DNA of 64,000 nt from NCBI GenBank assembly GCA_022818135.1, contig JAFMSR010000008.1:32037600-32101599 (forward strand). The letters run 5' to 3'. The notes beneath the pieces were generated by a model. That model was given only the letters and a program-made list of their open reading frames with translations. It had not been told where the DNA came from and made no database searches. This document shows positions 26,001-38,260 of the stretch, one piece after another. Position 1 is the first letter of the stretch; the number at the start of each line of letters is the position of its first letter. The DNA is from Saxidomus purpurata. Taxonomy: Eukaryota; Mollusca; Bivalvia; Venerida; Veneridae. Position numbers and translations under genes: made by a program.

Positions 26001-27394
26001 TGGCGGTGGAAATGATTTGTAATTTGTCAAGATTCAGGTTAACATGATGTCGGTCTTCCGATTACCTTGTAGCTGTAACAAAAGTGTTGAATACGATTTT
26101 CTATTTTTATGACGTATTAACCTAGATAGCAAAGAACGTTATAGTAGATCATAATGAAAAGACTTAAATAGTGTCGTATTTTAAAATTTAGGTTGATGTT
26201 TTGTGAGAAATGATTGGCGGACCAGTCCTTGCACGTCCAATAGAATACACTCCTTAATATCCAAGTACTAATACGAAAGCGACATGCAAAACCTGCTAAT
26301 GTAAGTCCGTCACGTCCCGTACATAAGACGCCAGGGTCAATATGTAGAGTCGCAAGCATCTTGCAGACCACGTGACTAGACTCTGCTCAGGATCATACAG
26401 CAATAATCTCTAGTAAAACGGTTGCCATTTAAAATGCACTTAAATAAGTGGCTCAAAATTAACCTATTGTTACAGACCAAATTTTTCTGAGTCATATCGA
26501 TGACAAAGGTACAATACTCTTCACAGTGGTGTCATGTTTAGTATAGTAAGGTGTTGTGAAGTTCAAACATCGCCGACCCCCAGTACAATAAAGCTAATAA
26601 AATCCAAACAAAACGGTATGAACCTACCCCCTCTGTAGTGAGAAAACTCGAAAAGCTATGACCCATAGATATTTATGGATTTCTAACAAGTTTTCAAATA
26701 TTGACTGACATGGTTGGGACAAGACAAACACAACTATGTACACTACAACTTGTTTGGTTAAATAGTGGGTGGGAAACAATCGGCCCACAAGGATTAGAAA
26801 TGACCCAAAACTGGCGAAAGGGCAAATAAACGGACACAATCATTTCGCCATTGTAATGGGAGTTTAAATCATTTGGGAAAAGTTAGTCAGGTACTTTTGA
26901 GCAGGAAATAACATGTTTGTAATGATGGAAATTGAGAAGTTTTGACAATTGTTATACAAGAACGTGAAGTTTTGCATTGAACACAATAAAAAAGCGCAGT
27001 TTCGTTGTCATACTCCGCTCTTTGCATGTTGTGTGATACAGCACGAACAATGTAAAGTTATAGGGAATGGTATGAAAAAACGGAGGCTACAATTACCACA
27101 GGGACTTAGAGCGAAGTTGGATGCGTGAAGGAGCATGTACTGTCAAATCCAGCATGTTCATAATTCATCAAAATGAATTTTACATTTATTTATAACATTA
27201 CGAAGTGTTTGTGTAATAATGTAGGAGTTATAAATAATTAAAGCCGACAAAAACGTTAAAATGATTTAGCTGGCTAAAACATTATGTCAAGAACTAGAAT
27301 GCGAAGCTCCGAAGTCTGTAAAACGTTTAAAATGACGTATTTGTACACTTAAGTGGTTACTTTAAAAATATAACATAAGTTTATATCAATTTAT

Positions 27395-27562
27395 TTTAGC
27401 TCGATTGTGAAGAAAGCTTGTAGCTTATCGAGTCACTCTCGAGTCCGCTTCCTGGAAAACCCAGTACTGGTGTCATATGATGAGGTACGAACTCAGTGGG
27501 ACTCGAACCCGCAACCTCCGGTATGAGCGACATACACCTTAACCTCTACACCACGCTCCCCT
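27395..27562 (-). mobile_element. tRNA-derived SINE in intron 1
   Basis: The minus strand starts GGGAGCGTGGTGTAGAGG, a good A-box region (TGGTGTAGAGGTTAAGG). The B box GGGTTCGAGTCCC follows at about 27489-27501, so head spacing is tRNA-like (A box to B box about 40 bp). The body has CCAGTACTGGGTTTTCC and CAGGAAGCGGACTCGAGAGT, then ends near CTTCACAATCGAGC. The head is too diverged beyond the two boxes, and too tightly joined to the body, to be a functional tRNA gene. No target-site duplication was recognised. The insertion is antisense to the host formin transcript. Confidence 0.8.
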
Positions 27563-30500
27563 TAGTTTGCCAATGTTCCTGCTTATGTTTCAGGATGATA
27601 GTGGCATATGTAAGCCATTTTTGCGACAGTAATCTTATAGAGACTTCTAGTAAACACTATTGTTGAATGAATACAAGGTTAATGTATATACGGAACATTG
27701 TTGTTGGTCTTTAGCTTATATCATAAACAGGTGATAGTACTCTTTATGGACATGGCCAGTCTGACCATTAGTCTGTTTACATTGACAAAAACGTTTCGCA
27801 AATGGACTAGGCCTTTGATCGGACCACAGTAGTGACAATAATACCAATGTAATTACTTCTTGTTACACATGTTCGCCAATTCCTTTAATACACCGTTCTC
27901 CATTATGGATCGAATGTACTACATATTACTTCCATAGCCCCCTTCAATGGACATGACATTTGTCATTTATTTTCGCACTTTTTCGCCCTAAGTGGCCGAC
28001 AGGTAATATTTATGTCATAACTCTAATTGCTCTACGACTGACCTTAGAACAGTAGGGTTAGCGAACTTTTGGGCGATGCAGAACTGCGATGTGAAACAGA
28101 GTGCAGCCAAAATGTACATGTATTGTTTTACTGATTTTCACGCCACTTGCCGAAATTGGCCCAATAAAGCTTAATTTGAATTAATGTTAGTTTAATGAAG
28201 TTGCTTGCAATTTGTGTAACGGAGCAGTTGCTGTGTTTGGTTATTGGGCTGTCTGTAGCTATAAAAGTAGTGTCTCGAAAAAGAAGAAAACTGCGCGATA
28301 ATCATGACGACGCACGCGGAAGTTAGTCAACAGATAGTTGCGTTTTCTTTATCGTTGTAATTTATCAAGCCATAGCCTCCGGAAGCAGCGAGTTAAACGG
28401 CCGATTAGATTTCAATTTAGGTGGACCTATTTATGGTCAGTTTGGCCTGATGGTCATTCAGCCAGCTATCGATATTGACAAGTGACCGGTATGATAAGAT
28501 CAAACGGGTAGACACTATCTTAATACAACAAAAGATTCATAATGAACTAATTATAGTGTCTCTTTCGCACGATTCTCAATGTGAAGACACCGTTCAACAT
28601 AAATTGAACCTCAATGGTAAGGATCTCTCACCTTATAATGAGCCCACAAGTGGCCATCCATATGTCGTCTGCCGGTACGGTAGAGAGTTTAGAGTCAGTG
28701 ACCGTTGAAGCTATTGAGATATAATTATATGTAAATTCAAGATAAACGTGTATATGAATTCAGTTATCATTGAATTCATTGCAGTAAGAACATGATTACT
28801 GCCAAGCATCTAATATACATGTATTTTAACGACTGATTCCTCGTCTGGCTTATATAAATAAATACGCATGCGCCGCCGTACAACGAACCCCGTTTCCAGG
28901 AGACCTGCTCACCATCGATTTTCCTCACAGCTCAGGCGTCTATGTCCGGATTGTCAAGTCAGAAAATCGTAGCTTTGCATTAATTACGCCTTACCGTGGT
29001 CCATTTCTCTATAAATTACGAGCAGACATATAACAGGCATGACTGTCGAGCTATGAACAGTATGAAAGTCTCCGTTTTGAGTGTCCCTCGGAAGAAAGCA
29101 TTTCAGAAAACATCTTGCGTGATTGAATCATCTACTGTTCTCGTTCCATATTCTCCAAGAGTCGTGGTTCTGTCTACTTTCATGATAGCTTCGATAGTCT
29201 GTAAAATGTCGTCGATCTTATTTCTAAGCAATGGACGTAACTTAGAGACATTGAAAAGTATGATAAATCACCATGGTGTACTTACTGAGAAACATTTACA
29301 TATTCGTTCTAAGAATCATGATTATTAAAACCAATGCCCATAGAAAGGCACTGAATGAACTTTTCAAAGAATGCCTTTTTCATTAATTTTCAATTAACTT
29401 AGATATTTCTGACAAATTGGTTCGACAAAGTTTACAATCAACGTACGGAATTCCCTTCCTTAACTACCTTAGATAATAGCACTGCGGCCCAAGTGTTCGA
29501 TTAATCAGGTAATTTCTTACTTCATGCACTTCTCTATAAATGGAATTTAGTCAGGAAAACAGTTATCAGCGCTTTCAATTACAGTGATGAAGGTGCTTGG
29601 AATGTGAAATGTATTGATTTTTACCCTTCCTAGATTCCACCTATAGTAAATTAATACATAATGTCTATGGTGTACGGATGAAAACAACAACAACAACACA
29701 ACACTGCCATGAACCCTGGGTACAGTAATGAAGGCAGACACAGCAACTGAGGAAGCAGCACCCACAGCGATAAAGTAACGACAATCACTAAAGAAACAAC
29801 AACGGCTAAAGTATCAGCCATTCAACACCGTCAGTCTTAGTAGTAGTGAAAACAAGGGCTATGACAACATCATTATAAAAGAAAATGTAGAAGTCATTTG
29901 TAGTATTTATTGCAACACCTCGTTAAGTTTTCAATACATTTCGTGCACAATTGTGACTTGTTGTCATACTTATATATAGGTCTCTTTAAATAATGCATGT
30001 AAGTCAATCTCACACTAGAAGGCAACACAGTTCTGACACAACTCTTGATCGAAGCAAAGAGGTATTTCCCTAGACCCACCCAAATATTATAGTTGTTTAC
30101 TGAAAAACCATATGATAAAACCAACAGCGGAATGCTTATTTATTGTTTACAAATCTGTTATCATTTTAGAGTTGACATAACTTTTTAGACTCTTACCTCA
30201 GCATGGACTCTATATAAGGTTGACGTAAGATTTATTATGTTCAACTAGGGTTAACATTGCCCTGTTAGTAAACAGCAGCAGTTACCCGATTATTTTGGTT
30301 GAAAGTAACATTTTTACAAACAGGTCTCAAAAATTCCTGCCCCGAGCGTGAAAAAGTGATGAAGCAAAAACTTCTAAATTACTGTTGAGACTGGCCATTA
30401 TAGATTAAGCTGGACCGCGTTTTACCAATAAAACCGGCGACAACACTGTCCACCTGTTGAGCGTTTCGTTGCCATAGTAATCATTTAATAAATTAATGGC

Positions 30501-31312
30501 ACATGAAATTATCTAGAGAAATCAGCATGTATCGTTTCTAAATAACGAATTACTTTATTGATCTCAAAAAGTAATCGTTTGGAAAGATCCAGCGGGAAAG
30601 ATTTAAAGACTAATGCAAAAGCTCATAAAATTAAATGAAGTATTGTTGTCGTCTACCTTTTATGTTGCAGATGATCGCGTAACACAATTAGAACAAACCA
30701 CCCGTCATTAATTCGTTGAATAAAGAATGATTCTCTCAATTAAAAACCAATTCACAAAAGAGTTACAAATTGTTTTTATCTTGTCCTTAAAGGTTTAAGC
30801 TATTACGGTTGAATTGTGGTTCACAATAAGAAAGGACCATGTTGAAAGATTATGCATGAGCAGGGTCTGATAACATCATATGCGACAAAATTGCTGAATA
30901 AGTCATTTGTCTTTTGCTAATTAGTAGTTGCTACTCATGACACTTCACCTGTTGTATTTCAAATCGCACGTGGACAAACCAAAAGCAGGTCAATCTAGCG
31001 GTGAAAAGGGACTGTATTTAGCACATTTACACGCAGTGAAAGCCAAGAGTCGGGCCTACTATTCATACAAGTTTTACAATACTGGACGTTCTCCTAAGGT
31101 GCTTTTGGTGTCAACATAAAAATAAAACTCTTTGAAAGACATAGTTTAAAGCGTTGCGCTTTCCATTACATTCGAGAACAGCAATATATGGTAAGCCATT
31201 TGCACAATTCATTCATCAACGACTTTCTCTGTTAGAGAAATACGTGCGATCAAACATTTATTTCAAGAACTGCAAGTTGTTATAAATAACAGGATCACGA
31301 GGCCAAGGACCT

Positions 31313-31417
31313 ATGTTGCACGACAATTAGGCAAGCCGCAGCATTCTGCTATGCCTTATGGCAAATACGTTTATCCAATGCCAGGCTGGTCCAGATGCCA
31401 TAATTGTCCTGCAACAT
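31313..31417. repeat. Imperfect inverted repeat, about 20-bp arms, in intron 1
   Basis: ATGTTGCACGACAATTAGGC at 31313-31332 pairs with GCCATAATTGTCCTGCAACAT at 31397-31417, with one mismatch and one extra base. The 64-bp loop contains a smaller hairpin (TGCC-TTAT-GGCA). It may be a short foldback MITE or a hairpin in the pre-mRNA. Confidence 0.6.
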
Positions 31418-34080
31418 CAAAGTATGCCATTATCTATTTAATCCTTTGATCTTAGCCGCCTTCGCCTGTTCATTTCAAAGTTAATGATATCATTCTAATG
31501 ACACCCAAGTTGTGCGATGTTTCCTACAACCACATGTATAGTAGACGTCACTTAACACCTGGACCATCCCGCGACAGTAAGGAGATATCTGCGCCCCATC
31601 ACTGCACTTGTCAAAATTACATAATCATTTGTTGCGTATCAAACAACTGCACAGACAACTTGCCTGACTGACAATTGTTAGAAACACACCTCCAGGTAAT
31701 AATGTGTCAATATAGATCATTTAAAGCGTTAGCAATTGGTGTCAAAATTTTAAATGTTTCAGTCCTACTGAGAAATTGCTTGAACAGATATAAACGATTT
31801 GGTTCAATTAGTACAAGCTATAAAACGTTTGTTTCCTTACTTCTTAATGCCTTAAATGAAAAGATTTAGTAGAAAATGACTGCGTTGACTGTCGTTCTAT
31901 ATAAATGACATACGGTTTTCCATCTGGAACCTGTTCAGTTAGAACCAGTCCGTTCTTTGTTGTCGTCACGTGTACAGAACATGACAAACGACACAGATCT
32001 ACATAAATATGTATGTTTTTGCTGAAATGACATATTTTCATCATAATTATTTATTAAGTAAACCATTGCAATGAATTAGTCATATCCAGACGGCCTAAGA
32101 AACAGTTGGACCAAACTTGATACAGTTATGTTAAACAACTTGTACAACTCGGTTTTACACATGCTAGGATCATGTCAGGCTTGTTTTACAGTTGTAGGTA
32201 AAGGCGAACTCCATTGAAAGGATATGTATGCCTTGAGATTTATTAAGTAGTGAAGTGACTAACTCTCCTCCGAGAAGGCGTTAATGTAATGAACTAACAA
32301 GACTTGGTCCAGTGTCAAATGCCACAGTAAGGCAGCATGCTCACTTTAAAGGCCGGCCATATTGTCCAGACATGGACAGGCGTTAAAGCGATTTGCAAAG
32401 AAGATCATTGCTTAATACAAAACATATTTACGACTTTGCTGCAACAATACATCAATGAAATAAACTGACCACAGCAGCACACATTTTTATGACTGCTGTG
32501 TACATGTATCTACATTTGCAAGACAAAGTATAATGTGACATCTGTACTAAATGACAGCATCGTTGTCATCACTATGGAATGTGGCAGTAAGATGTTGATT
32601 TCGCTGAGAAACAATTGAAAATAGTTTCAGATTTCAAAACTACGTAAGAGATTTCTTACGTTACTGCGACCTTGAAAAATATCAACACCACTTGTTACTG
32701 TATGTCAGAGTTGGGCAGTTAGCCCTAATGGGATGTATTGCTTACACATCGGAATGCAGACTGCATCAATACAAACATTTAACATTTTGATGTCAAATAA
32801 ATGAAACCGAGAAGCCTTTGGAAAGAGTCACAATCTTACTTCAATTAAAATTAAATCTTTCTATTTCTGTCGAGTCACAACCGGTGTCAATGTAAGTTCA
32901 ACAATCTGTGTAAAAAAGCAAATGTCATGAGACAACTGTTACAGTGCTTCATTATGTCCGGAATCACTCCCACTTTATTACCGCCGAGGTTACCAGTTAA
33001 AAGTGAAAAGAAATAAAATAGCCACTTTTGGTGTCGGTTTATTACCGGTTAATACTTGTTGAGTCAAGAATGAAAGGGTAAGTTATAAGGACAATTTCGG
33101 TGATCCAAGATGTTAAATGAAATCTATCGATATCTTTTCAATATCGCATGCTCATAAAATCGTTTCACGGCTTTTTCATGGTGGCATGGTATCAAGAGAC
33201 CACCGTTTAAGAGCGTGTTACTAAGATAATTTCCGAGCCACTTTTGATTTTGTTTAAAGTTAATATTGGTTTATGCCAGTATTAAAATCTTCAAAGCGAA
33301 AAATGTCAAATCGGCTTAGGGATGACTAAAACTGAAACAGCTTGACAGAGAAAAAAAGTTCAAGGTCTCATACGATTTCAAAGAAATACAGATTGAAGTT
33401 AATAGAACTTTGCTGAGAAAGGCAATTTTAGTCCTCTTGTGTATCACTACGACTGTTCTAGATTAAAACATTAGAAAGACAAGAACTATAACGTTACACG
33501 TGCCATTATCCACATTATTGTCCACATCCAAATTGTGCTATATCAGCGCCGGAAGTAGTCTAAGGTCACGAGGCGCTTGACATTCTTCTTGGCAATCATC
33601 TCTTCCCGCCACTTTCCTATTATTTACATGTCAATTAATCGAACATCAAGTAGCGCATTTGTTAACTGATCGATGATGATCAGACCATTGATCACTTTTT
33701 TCAATAAAACTCACCTGACGTACGGCATGTAATTTAAAGGTATATCTACCTAATTGAAAACTAAATCGACGTTATTGTACAATTTATCATTCATTTACAA
33801 TACATTCAGCTCGGTTTTAAGATTCTATACAAACAGTAAGCACAAAACACGGCTCATATAAAGCCTAAGCTGTCGTTGAAATAGATTATGTATCCCTCTT
33901 TATTACCTCTTTATGTAATAAAATACTCTCATAGAATCAGTTCTTTTATGCTGCTATATATAGATAGTGTTGCCCGGATTCTATGAGGAGGAGTAAATGG
34001 TATTCGGTCACGTATTTTGCCTGTGTTTGGCGGGGCGTTTTAGTACAGGTGTGTTATATCTACACCGATTAAATTAGGCT

Positions 34081-34332
34081 GAATATAATGATGTGTGGCA
34101 TCTGCCTAAAGATGATGGTATTGATGATGTTGAAGATGATGATGGTGGTGATGTAAATGAAAAGCTTACTAACGTTTATGTTCCAGCACCAAAACCAAAC
34201 GCGAAACGAGTCAGAATAACCAAATCAAAGACTAATTCATCAAGTAGCGTCCTTGATTGTCCATCAGTGATGATAAAAAGACTTTCCTCAAACAAAAAGC
34301 TACATGAATTAATTATGATTAATGATAAATGA
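34081..34332 (+). other. Unrecognised coding-like frame in intron 1, no ATG at its 5' end
   Basis: An open stretch from after a TAG at 34075 to a TGA at 34330-34332 would encode an acidic segment (DDGIDDVEDDDGGD), then a proline/lysine-rich segment and a serine run. Part of the acidity comes from a GAT/GATG microsatellite at about 34118-34155, which weakens the case for a real exon. The leading TTAG could serve as an acceptor, but the tract before it is not pyrimidine-rich. I recognise no family. It could be a pseudogene fragment, an alternative exon or chance. Confidence 0.2.
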
Positions 34333-34794
34333 TCAACATTTGTCATGTTTGCTTTACTGCATATATCGTTTTGTAGCAATTCCTCATTCACCATTTTAAT
34401 ATCCTGTAAACTTAATTAAACATTTATTCTTTGTGTTGACTTCCGTATTCACGAGGGCATTTGTGTATTCAGACACTACAGGAAATTATTCCAACCTTTT
34501 CAGGTCATTTCAGTAATGATTAACAGGAAGCGTTTTAGAAGTTTAAATGTACACTTATAACGTTCAGCATCGTGTAGCACGAGAGCATCCCATAAAACCT
34601 TAATTACGTCCTCTAAAAATATAGCAACATGTATTTGTCCAAAGATGTGTAAAATGGTATAATTATGTAGTGACTCGCAAAACAAACAATATCTAATTCT
34701 TTTCTGGTATGTTTTGATACAAAATTTAGAAAACATAGTCGCACAAGGAGATAAACTAGCTATGTTACGAGACAAGGTAAAAACAGCAGAAACA

Positions 34795-35143
34795 AAGCAA
34801 GGTAAAATAACACTAGAATTAATCGGAAGAGAAAGCAACAAGGTAAAAGAACACCAGAATTAATCGAGAGGAAAGGCAACAAGGTATAAGAACACCAGAA
34901 TCAATCGACATGGAAGGCCACAAGTTAAAAGAACTCCAGAATCAATCAATCGATATGCAGAACGACCGGGTAAAACAGCACCAGAATCAGTCAACACGGA
35001 ACTAAACACTCGCAATCAAAGCACACCGACAAAGAATAGTAACACAGAACTAAACATCGCATGCCATCGATAGGCAAAGTAACACGGAAATGAACATTGC
35101 ATTCCATCGATAGGCAAAGTAACACGGAAATGAACATTGCAAT
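34795..35143. repeat. Two adjoining tandem arrays (41-bp and 40-bp periods)
   Basis: A purine-rich unit containing CAAGGTAAAAGAACACCAGA recurs at 34801, 34842, 34883, 34924 and 34969 (spacing 41, 41, 41, 45). After a degenerate stretch, a unit beginning CCATCGATAGGCAAAGTAAC is duplicated at 35064 and 35104 with a 40-bp period and almost no differences. Both share an AACACGGAA/AACACCAGA-like core, suggesting one array that diverged. Confidence 0.85.
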
Positions 35144-37396
35144 AGCAGACAGGGAGAGTACATGTATTATAATAAATAAGCAGCGACCACCTTGGAAGTC
35201 TTGTAAAAGTGTAAACCCCATCATTACAAGGGTGTCTAATCATGCTTATGTACAGTATTGTACAGGAATCAATTAACCACAACATACCTACTTAAGCCTG
35301 TCATTCAGTTACCGGATAATTTAAGAAAAACGATCAAAACATCGATAATCTAGCTCCCAAAATCTTTAATTAACTCGAGGTGACATTGGTTGCTAAACGT
35401 AATTAACTTCTACCTTAAGGTGTACAATATGCTGTTACAGATTAAGAAATTAAGGGTCACGCCCAATTCTTTGTTTAAAGCTCTTTCAACTGTGCAAATA
35501 GATTTATTCATTACTTTTCGTCTAGGCTATTTTTGGACACTATCGAATTTTGAGACAAAGTGTTATTGCAAGCATATGTAAAGAAAAAAGGTTAATAGCT
35601 TAAATGACATTTGCAGATCTTATTTACTGATACAAGGGTACTCTTATATTTAGGATAATAGTTTAACAGCTTGTAAAGTTTCAACAAGTGTGGCCGACGG
35701 GCACAGTATATACATTTCACTTGTTAATCTGACCTCTTAAACCCAATCTCAAATACAATCTATGGAGTTCGTTAAAATAACAAATCTCGTATCCTTAAAA
35801 CAGATGTCCTGGTATTAAATTAAATTTAAAAGCCGATTTAACTACATATACACAATTCTCAAATCGATGTGTAAGGATAAAATCAGCGGAATGTAATAAA
35901 CCACAGTTGAGAATAATTAGAGGCCTGTCAGGAGAGGAAATCTCGTGTTTTAATATTCCCTCTAAACAAACAATTTAACACTTTACAATTGAACCACTTC
36001 ACATACAATCTATATGCATGGACTTTGTGAAAAGAATCATGATATATATGGTCACCAAGGTTCACTGCAAGTTTTGTAAGTTGGTCGAATCAATCGAGGC
36101 ATTGCCAGAATTTTTCAACGATTTGACGTATATAGTCTCCCTTGATTTTACCGTTATTTTCTACGACCCATGCCTGATTGAGCACTGGGCTTCTTGTGCG
36201 GAAGTCATGTTTTCGGAAACAACGACACAAAACGCCATTTCTGTCTACATCTAACGTTAGCTTTAATGCACATATATAATATTATAGTTTATGCCAAAAG
36301 CTTGCAACTGGGATAAAACATTGAGTCTTAGGAGGAACCGATTCTGAACAGTAGTCGCCTTAATGCATCTCCAAGATGCTTTCTTTTGAGAAGGAACTCA
36401 CCTCAAATGTTGATATTTTTTTTGGAATGCAAAGGTGAAAATGTATTTCATTTGTCTAATTACTTTCATGCTTATGGGAAAAGGGATAAAATGAACTAAA
36501 GTTTGTGGCAAAAACAGATGTGTACACAATAAACAATTGTTTAATGAAGTGCTCATATAACAATAAAATGTCTAAATACGGACGAACATACAGCGTGTTC
36601 GTTATGAACTTGTTTAATGTTACATATATATTCTAGTCATTTCCTTATGTAGCAAATTGCTGAGTTTTATTGCAAAGGGCAAATGTTTTAATGCCATTAA
36701 TATGTTAAGATCTTATATTTTCATATAATAGGCGTGTCTCATTGCGTAAAATCTGGCGTTTTAATCTGTATTAATAATACCAGCCGTATCGTGAAATAGC
36801 AAAAGCGAAACGTTTTAGTAAGTCATTAAATAAATTTATGACAGGATTTGAGCTATTTTTGTACTTTTTTACGCAGTAAGTGAAGAAAATCAGCAGCAAA
36901 TGGGCGGAAAAGGATTTTGCATTTTTAAAAATATTAACTGCAATGATAAGGGATGACATTTACGTAAGCCAGTGTACATTTATTCAACAAAACGATGTTA
37001 ACAAACATAACAAAACTAAAGTATTTCAATGACTCATTAAAGATGTCAAATTGTAAATTATCTTATTTATTCTCACAGATCTCCCGGTATTTTCCTTGTA
37101 TCCTTCCTGTATAACAGCTGTTTTGTCCACTTAACCAGCCTTAGTTATGTCTTAAACATCACACATATCAGTAGGGCAACCTCTTAGGTTATCATTGTAC
37201 ACACCGGGATCGTTTGGATTCAGATGCGAGGTTATCTGTGTCACCCGGTTTGAAATTCAGATTGCCGCAGCGATTCTCACAGCTGAAAAGTATTTTTGGT
37301 ATTTGTCGTGTTTGAAACTACTATTCATAGAACCACCTCAAGTTGCTGTTTTGATTAACCAAGGCAACACGCAATGTTGTCGAAGGTCATAGTTAA

Positions 37397-37615
37397 TAAC
37401 CGTTTTTAGCGACCTTTTTTTGTCAAATAACCGTTTTTAGATACCTTTTTGTCAAATAACCGTCTTTAGCTTCTCCTTTTTGTCCAATAACCGTTTTAGC
37501 TTCCTTTTTTTCCAATAATCATTTTTAGCTACCTTTTGGTCCAGTAACCGTTTTTAGCTACCTTTTTGTCTAATAGCCACTTTAGTTACCTTTTTGTCCA
37601 AAAACCACCTTTTAC
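37397..37615. repeat. T-rich tandem repeat, about 29 bp, 8 units
   Basis: The motif TAACCGTTTTTAGCTACC, followed by TTTTTGTCCAA, recurs with starts at 37397, 37428, 37457, 37488, 37516, 37545, 37574 and 37602. Spacing is 28-31 bp, varying with the length of the T run. It is non-coding and lies within intron 1 in the transcribed orientation, where it forms repeated pyrimidine-rich tracts. Confidence 0.9.
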
Positions 37616-38154
37616 TAAGCTTGTTACTACTGCATGAGGATAGTATGTATGTGTACTCTTTAGTAACTTACAATTCAAACATATTGTGTGTATTTCTGAC
37701 CTTTTTCACAAACATTTATTTGACCAAGTTTCTGATTGTTATCAATGGTCACTCACTGAGAAGTGGATTTGGTCCAAGTTATACAAATGTTAGGCGTGTA
37801 TGTATTTAAACAGATATCTTGAAACATAGTTCTTAATCTTTGCGTCTCTTCGTAGTTTAAACCAATGTTTCTATGTTTGATAAGTAAAATAAAACAAACG
37901 TCACTACAGCCATGACTCATCTAAACGAGGACGAATAGTTTTAAGGACAGTTACTGTGTCGTGTAGAATCAAAGGCTACCGTCTTCACCGCATTTCCACA
38001 GACTTTACTTTCTGTCAGTACAGTGTTTATTGCGTCGTAATGAACTGAAAGTTGGCAGGAAAAAGTTTCCTTATGGTGCGATTTCTATCCCGTTCTGTAG
38101 TGTTTTCCTTGAATATCTCCTTGACAACATTACAATAATTTAGAATACTGCATA

Positions 38155-38260
38155 ACTCTACATATGATATAGTACTACAGTACTAATCAGAATTATAGAG
38201 TACTACAGTAATTTAAATTTACAGTACTTTACAGTAACATAGCGTACTGTAGTGTCAGAG
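38155..38260. repeat. Cluster of TACAGTA / TACTGTA motifs
   Basis: At least five occurrences of TACAGTA or its near complement lie within about 100 bp, on both sides of an AATTTAAATTT centre. The patch can fold on itself locally. No longer unit or element boundary is evident. Confidence 0.45.

Noticed and set aside
27489..27562. Intact tRNA gene
   Set aside because: A and B boxes are present, but the head is continuous with a SINE body and the acceptor stem does not close well; a SINE explains it better.
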